Shown in pieces: positions 6,696 to 8,217 of a DNA stretch of 8,217 nt (within the stretch, counting starts at the first letter, position 1; each line of letters begins with the position of its first letter). Source of the DNA: Oscillospiraceae bacterium (GTDB lineage: Bacteria; Bacillota; Clostridia; Oscillospirales; Oscillospiraceae); the NCBI GenBank assembly GCA_031266955.1, contig JAISAA010000355.1, positions 1 to 8,217 of the forward strand. Direction: 5' to 3'. A model generated the notes under the pieces. It made no database searches, was not told the origin of the DNA, and saw only the letters and a list, made by a program, of their open reading frames with translations. The position numbers were made by a program, and so were the translations under genes.

Positions 6696-7682
6696 CTATT
6701 TGCTTACCCCTTCGGCGCAAACCAAGCAGGCGTCCTTCCCGTTTATCCTCAGCGGGACAGACGAATGGGAAAAGCCGTATTTATCAAGCGCCCGGAGCGC
6801 TTCATTTTCGCTTTTGATTGAAATCAGAAACACAAGCGCGCCGCCGGGCCGTAAAATACGTTCCGTTTCCGCGATAAACTCGTCATAGAGCCGCGAGACG
6901 TCTGTCTTTTCATACTCGCCCCACGGCGGGTCTGTGACTACGGCATCGACCGACATATTTTTCAGCGGAAGCCTGCGGGCGTCCCATTTCTGCACGATAC
7001 AACTCCGCTCGCCGCGCAATCTCGCTTCTTGGTATTTCACACACTCGTCATTTATATCGCCCGTGAATATTTTTTTGTACCGTCCGCTTTCGGTCGCCGC
7101 CGCCGCTATCGCGCCCCAGCCGCCGAATATATCGGCAATAACGCGAGGCTCCGCCGTTTTCGCCGCATTATCCGCCATATAAAGCATAATTTCCGCGACG
7201 TCGCGGCGCAGCTCTCCGCGGCGCAGGGCCTTATCGAACGGCGGGTGCTTTTTGACGCGCGCCATAAAAAATACGAGCCCGTCGTTCCTGCGGTTTATCC
7301 ATATTTCGGTGTCCGGCGCGGCGCGGCGCGGCGTAAGCCTTGTCCTGCGGGATATATTTTGCTCAAGCGCGGCCATAACGCTTCCCGGGACCGCGCGCAG
7401 CTTTCCGCAATCCATAACGACTACTCTGAATGTTTTTCCGTTCAACTGCGGGTACTTAAAATCGGAGCGGGCTATTCTCTTCGCGGCTTCGTCAATGCTT
7501 CCGGACCGAAACTCCGAAATAATCAAAAACAGATTGTTCACGCATTTTATATCAAGCTCTCCCGCGCGCGAAAACGTCACGGCGCCGTCCAACGCCTTTA
7601 CATTTCCGGCGCCGCGCGTTTTTACTATATCGCCGATCATTTTTTCTAAGCCGTAATTGACGCTTGCGTACCACTGTTCCAT
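6696..7682 (-). CDS. THUMP/RlmKL-TrmN-like class I SAM-dependent RNA methyltransferase
   Basis: A 328-residue protein. The C-terminal half (about 155-320) is a Rossmann methyltransferase: SAM loop IADIFGGWGAI (182-192; relatives usually have D-P-x-C/F-G-S-G), acidic D209 in TGDIND, and catalytic motif IV D251-PPWG. The N-terminal half resembles THUMP-bearing tRNA/rRNA guanine-N2 methyltransferases, including the linker KALRRGELRRDVAEIML (151-167), like the R-x-G-x-L-x-P-x-[VI]-A segment of that group. The likely role is N2-methylation of a guanosine in tRNA or rRNA; the target is unknown. The DPPW/FGGWG variants are unusual but keep the core residues. MEQWYASVNYGLE fits the family's usual start, yet the ribosome binding site is far (about 17 bases) and buried in a hairpin; an ATT codon at 7694, five bases after GGAG, is a possible alternative start. 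Confidence 0.82.
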   Translation of the reverse strand: MEQWYASVNYGLEKMIGDIVKTRGAGNVKALDGAVTFSRAGELDIKCVNNLFLIISEFRSGSIDEAAKRIARSDFKYPQLNGKTFRVVVMDCGKLRAVPGSVMAALEQNISRRTRLTPRRAAPDTEIWINRRNDGLVFFMARVKKHPPFDKALRRGELRRDVAEIMLYMADNAAKTAEPRVIADIFGGWGAIAAAATESGRYKKIFTGDINDECVKYQEARLRGERSCIVQKWDARRLPLKNMSVDAVVTDPPWGEYEKTDVSRLYDEFIAETERILRPGGALVFLISIKSENEALRALDKYGFSHSSVPLRINGKDACLVCAEGVSK

Positions 7683-7699
7683 CGCCGACCGAATTTCCT

Positions 7700-7719
7700 C
7701 TCCTTAAACTGTTAAGGAG
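7700..7719 (-). promoter_or_regulatory. Hairpin covering the methyltransferase ribosome binding site
   Basis: A perfect 8-bp inverted repeat with a four-base loop: on the minus-strand RNA CTCCTTAA (7712-7719) pairs with TTAAGGAG (7700-7707), the only good Shine-Dalgarno sequence before the methyltransferase. If it folds, ribosome access would be restricted. It is also symmetrical enough to be a DNA operator. Confidence 0.5.
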
Positions 7720-7795
7720 CATACCACACGCCGGGGCCGAGCGCAAGCTCCACATCATTGTCACGCACTCAAACGCCGCCGCTGTGAAAAAAGTA

Positions 7796-7823
7796 TTGAC
7801 AAGCCGCCCAATTATAGTATAGA
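7796..7823 (+). promoter_or_regulatory. Sigma-A-type promoter reading toward the lipid kinase gene
   Basis: A perfect -35 TTGACA (7796-7801) is followed after 16 bases by TATAGA (7818-7823), or after 18 bases by TAGAAT (7820-7825). Transcription would begin near 7830, leaving a leader of about 300 nt before the ATG at 8134. Confidence 0.7.
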
Positions 7824-7840
7824 ATTCCATAGCAGAGCAA
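7811..7840 (-). promoter_or_regulatory. Candidate divergent promoter for the methyltransferase gene
   Basis: A perfect minus-strand -10 TATAAT (7811-7816) lies 18 bases from TTGCTC (7835-7840). It sits within the plus-strand promoter, so the two polymerases would compete for the same DNA. The methyltransferase leader would be about 120 nt. The -35 match is weak. Confidence 0.35.
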
Positions 7841-8133
7841 ATAAGTCTATGTGTGGCAACGCCTTTAAGCTGACAGCCTATGTAACATTTTATCTAAAAT
7901 GTTACATAGCCCGAAAAGTACTTGTAAACGCGAGCCTTTTCGGTAATGGAAACGCACGGGCAGGTGCGCACGGGACAATCCGCACGGCGAAAAAGGCTTG
8001 CGGGGCAACCTAAAAAAGCCTATGTAACATTTTAGATAAAATGTTACATAGAAAACGGGTCTGCAAGCATAACGGCAAGCCCGAGCGGTTATGAGCGATC
8101 ATCGTCTTCAACAGAGAAAAGAAAGGGGTATAT
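7830..8133 (+). ncRNA. Long structured leader or small RNA upstream of the lipid kinase gene (unrecognised)
   Basis: About 300 nt without a convincing gene, starting just after a strong promoter and ending at a ribosome binding site. It contains two 15-bp-stem AT-rich hairpins (7878-7909, 8020-8051) and helix CCGAAAAG (7911-7918) with CTTTTCGG (7936-7943). An exclusive alternative pairs AGCCTTTTCG (7933-7942) with CGAAAAAGGCT (7988-7998). GTGCG (7964-7968) can pair with CGCAC on either side, and CATAAC (8068-8073) pairs with GTTATG (8088-8093). I looked for and did not find the signatures of T-box, SAM-I, lysine, cobalamin, c-di-GMP, c-di-AMP, SRP or tmRNA. It may be a true RNA or simply a repeat insertion in a leader. 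Confidence 0.35.
7878..8051. repeat. Inverted pair of 32-bp palindromes (REPIN/MITE-like element)
   Basis: The segments 7878-7909 and 8020-8051 each consist of arm CTATGTAACATTTTA, two bases, then the complementary arm; the middle bases are TC in the first and GA in the second. Each is therefore a self-palindrome and each is the exact reverse complement of the other, enclosing 110 bp. Both are preceded by AGC. No target-site duplication is evident. The paired-palindrome layout is that of a REPIN or a small non-autonomous transposon; paired operators for a regulator are the alternative. Confidence 0.75.
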
Positions 8134-8217
8134 ATGGAGAAGCTTCGTCGGACACATCTTTTCATTATCAATCCGCGCTCGTTTCGCTTTACGGGCGGCC
8201 CGGACGGGATCATGTCC
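8134..8217 (+). CDS. Start of a diacylglycerol-kinase-family lipid kinase (cut by window edge)
   Basis: Only the first 28 codons are present. The segment THLFIINPRSF (7-17) matches the opening beta-strand of the DAGK catalytic-domain family, where an F-I-[IV]-N-P motif begins the nucleotide-binding fold; these proteins phosphorylate diacylglycerol or related lipids at the membrane. ATG 8134 is preceded by AAAGGGG at five bases. It is the only plus-strand gene and is divergent from the methyltransferase, with a strong promoter about 310 bp upstream. The existence of a gene is well supported; the family call rests on one short motif. Confidence 0.6.
   Translation, partial: MEKLRRTHLFIINPRSFRFTGGPDGIMS

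Noticed and set aside
7552..7830. 92-codon minus-strand frame starting at 7830
   Set aside because: It runs through the promoter region, the hairpin and the 5' end of the methyltransferase in another frame; no ribosome binding site and no protein-like features.
7995..8010. GGGGCAACC as a SAM-I riboswitch core
   Set aside because: The other conserved SAM-I segments (CUUAUC-AGAG, GGUGGAGGGA, GAUGAA) are absent.
7878..8051. Palindromes as a CRISPR array or retron msr-msd
   Set aside because: Only two inverted, not direct, copies with one spacer; no cas gene or reverse transcriptase is visible, and the downstream gene looks like a lipid kinase.
8010..8213. 67-codon minus-strand frame at the right edge
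   Set aside because: Antisense to the lipid kinase start and to the second palindrome; no ribosome binding site.

Overview
The window looks like chromosomal DNA of a G+C-rich, low-branching Firmicute, most likely an uncultured gut-type Clostridia/Oscillospiraceae lineage. This is inferred from the mix of genes: a clostridial-style P-type ATPase, the MEP-pathway kinase IspE, an archaeal-type cofactor-independent phosphoglycerate mutase and an Lrp-aminotransferase pair. Also consistent are strong G/C third-position bias, AGGAG-type ribosome binding sites and sigma-A-like promoters. No phylogenetic test was possible.

Seven genes read on the minus strand and one on the plus strand. From right to left on the minus strand: a THUMP-type RNA methyltransferase homologue (6696-7682); an Lrp/AsnC regulator (6125-6604) overlapping by an ATGA a class I aminotransferase (4962-6128); a 216-bp spacer with a probable terminator and a palindromic repeat element; then a tight three-gene run of apgM-family phosphoglycerate mutase or homoserine kinase (3501-4745), ispE (2600-3484) and an ABC exporter half-transporter (796-2568). 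After a hairpin and a good promoter comes the 5' part of a P-type cation ATPase that runs off the left edge (1-626). At the right edge a plus-strand gene (8134-8217, cut off) begins like a diacylglycerol-kinase-family lipid kinase.

The genes are mostly housekeeping: isoprenoid precursor synthesis, glycolysis or threonine synthesis, amino-acid transamination under a local Lrp-type regulator, RNA methylation and membrane transport. The unexplained part is the 451-bp interval 7683-8133. It holds overlapping divergent promoters, a hairpin covering the methyltransferase ribosome binding site, and a ~300-nt leader before the lipid kinase. That leader contains two 32-bp perfect-arm palindromes that are exact reverse complements of each other, flanking 110 nt with mutually exclusive base pairings. 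A second, unrelated element of similar architecture (paired inverted hairpins) lies at 4836-4952. No CRISPR array, rRNA, tRNA, transposase or phage gene is visible, and no undescribed multi-gene system can be supported.
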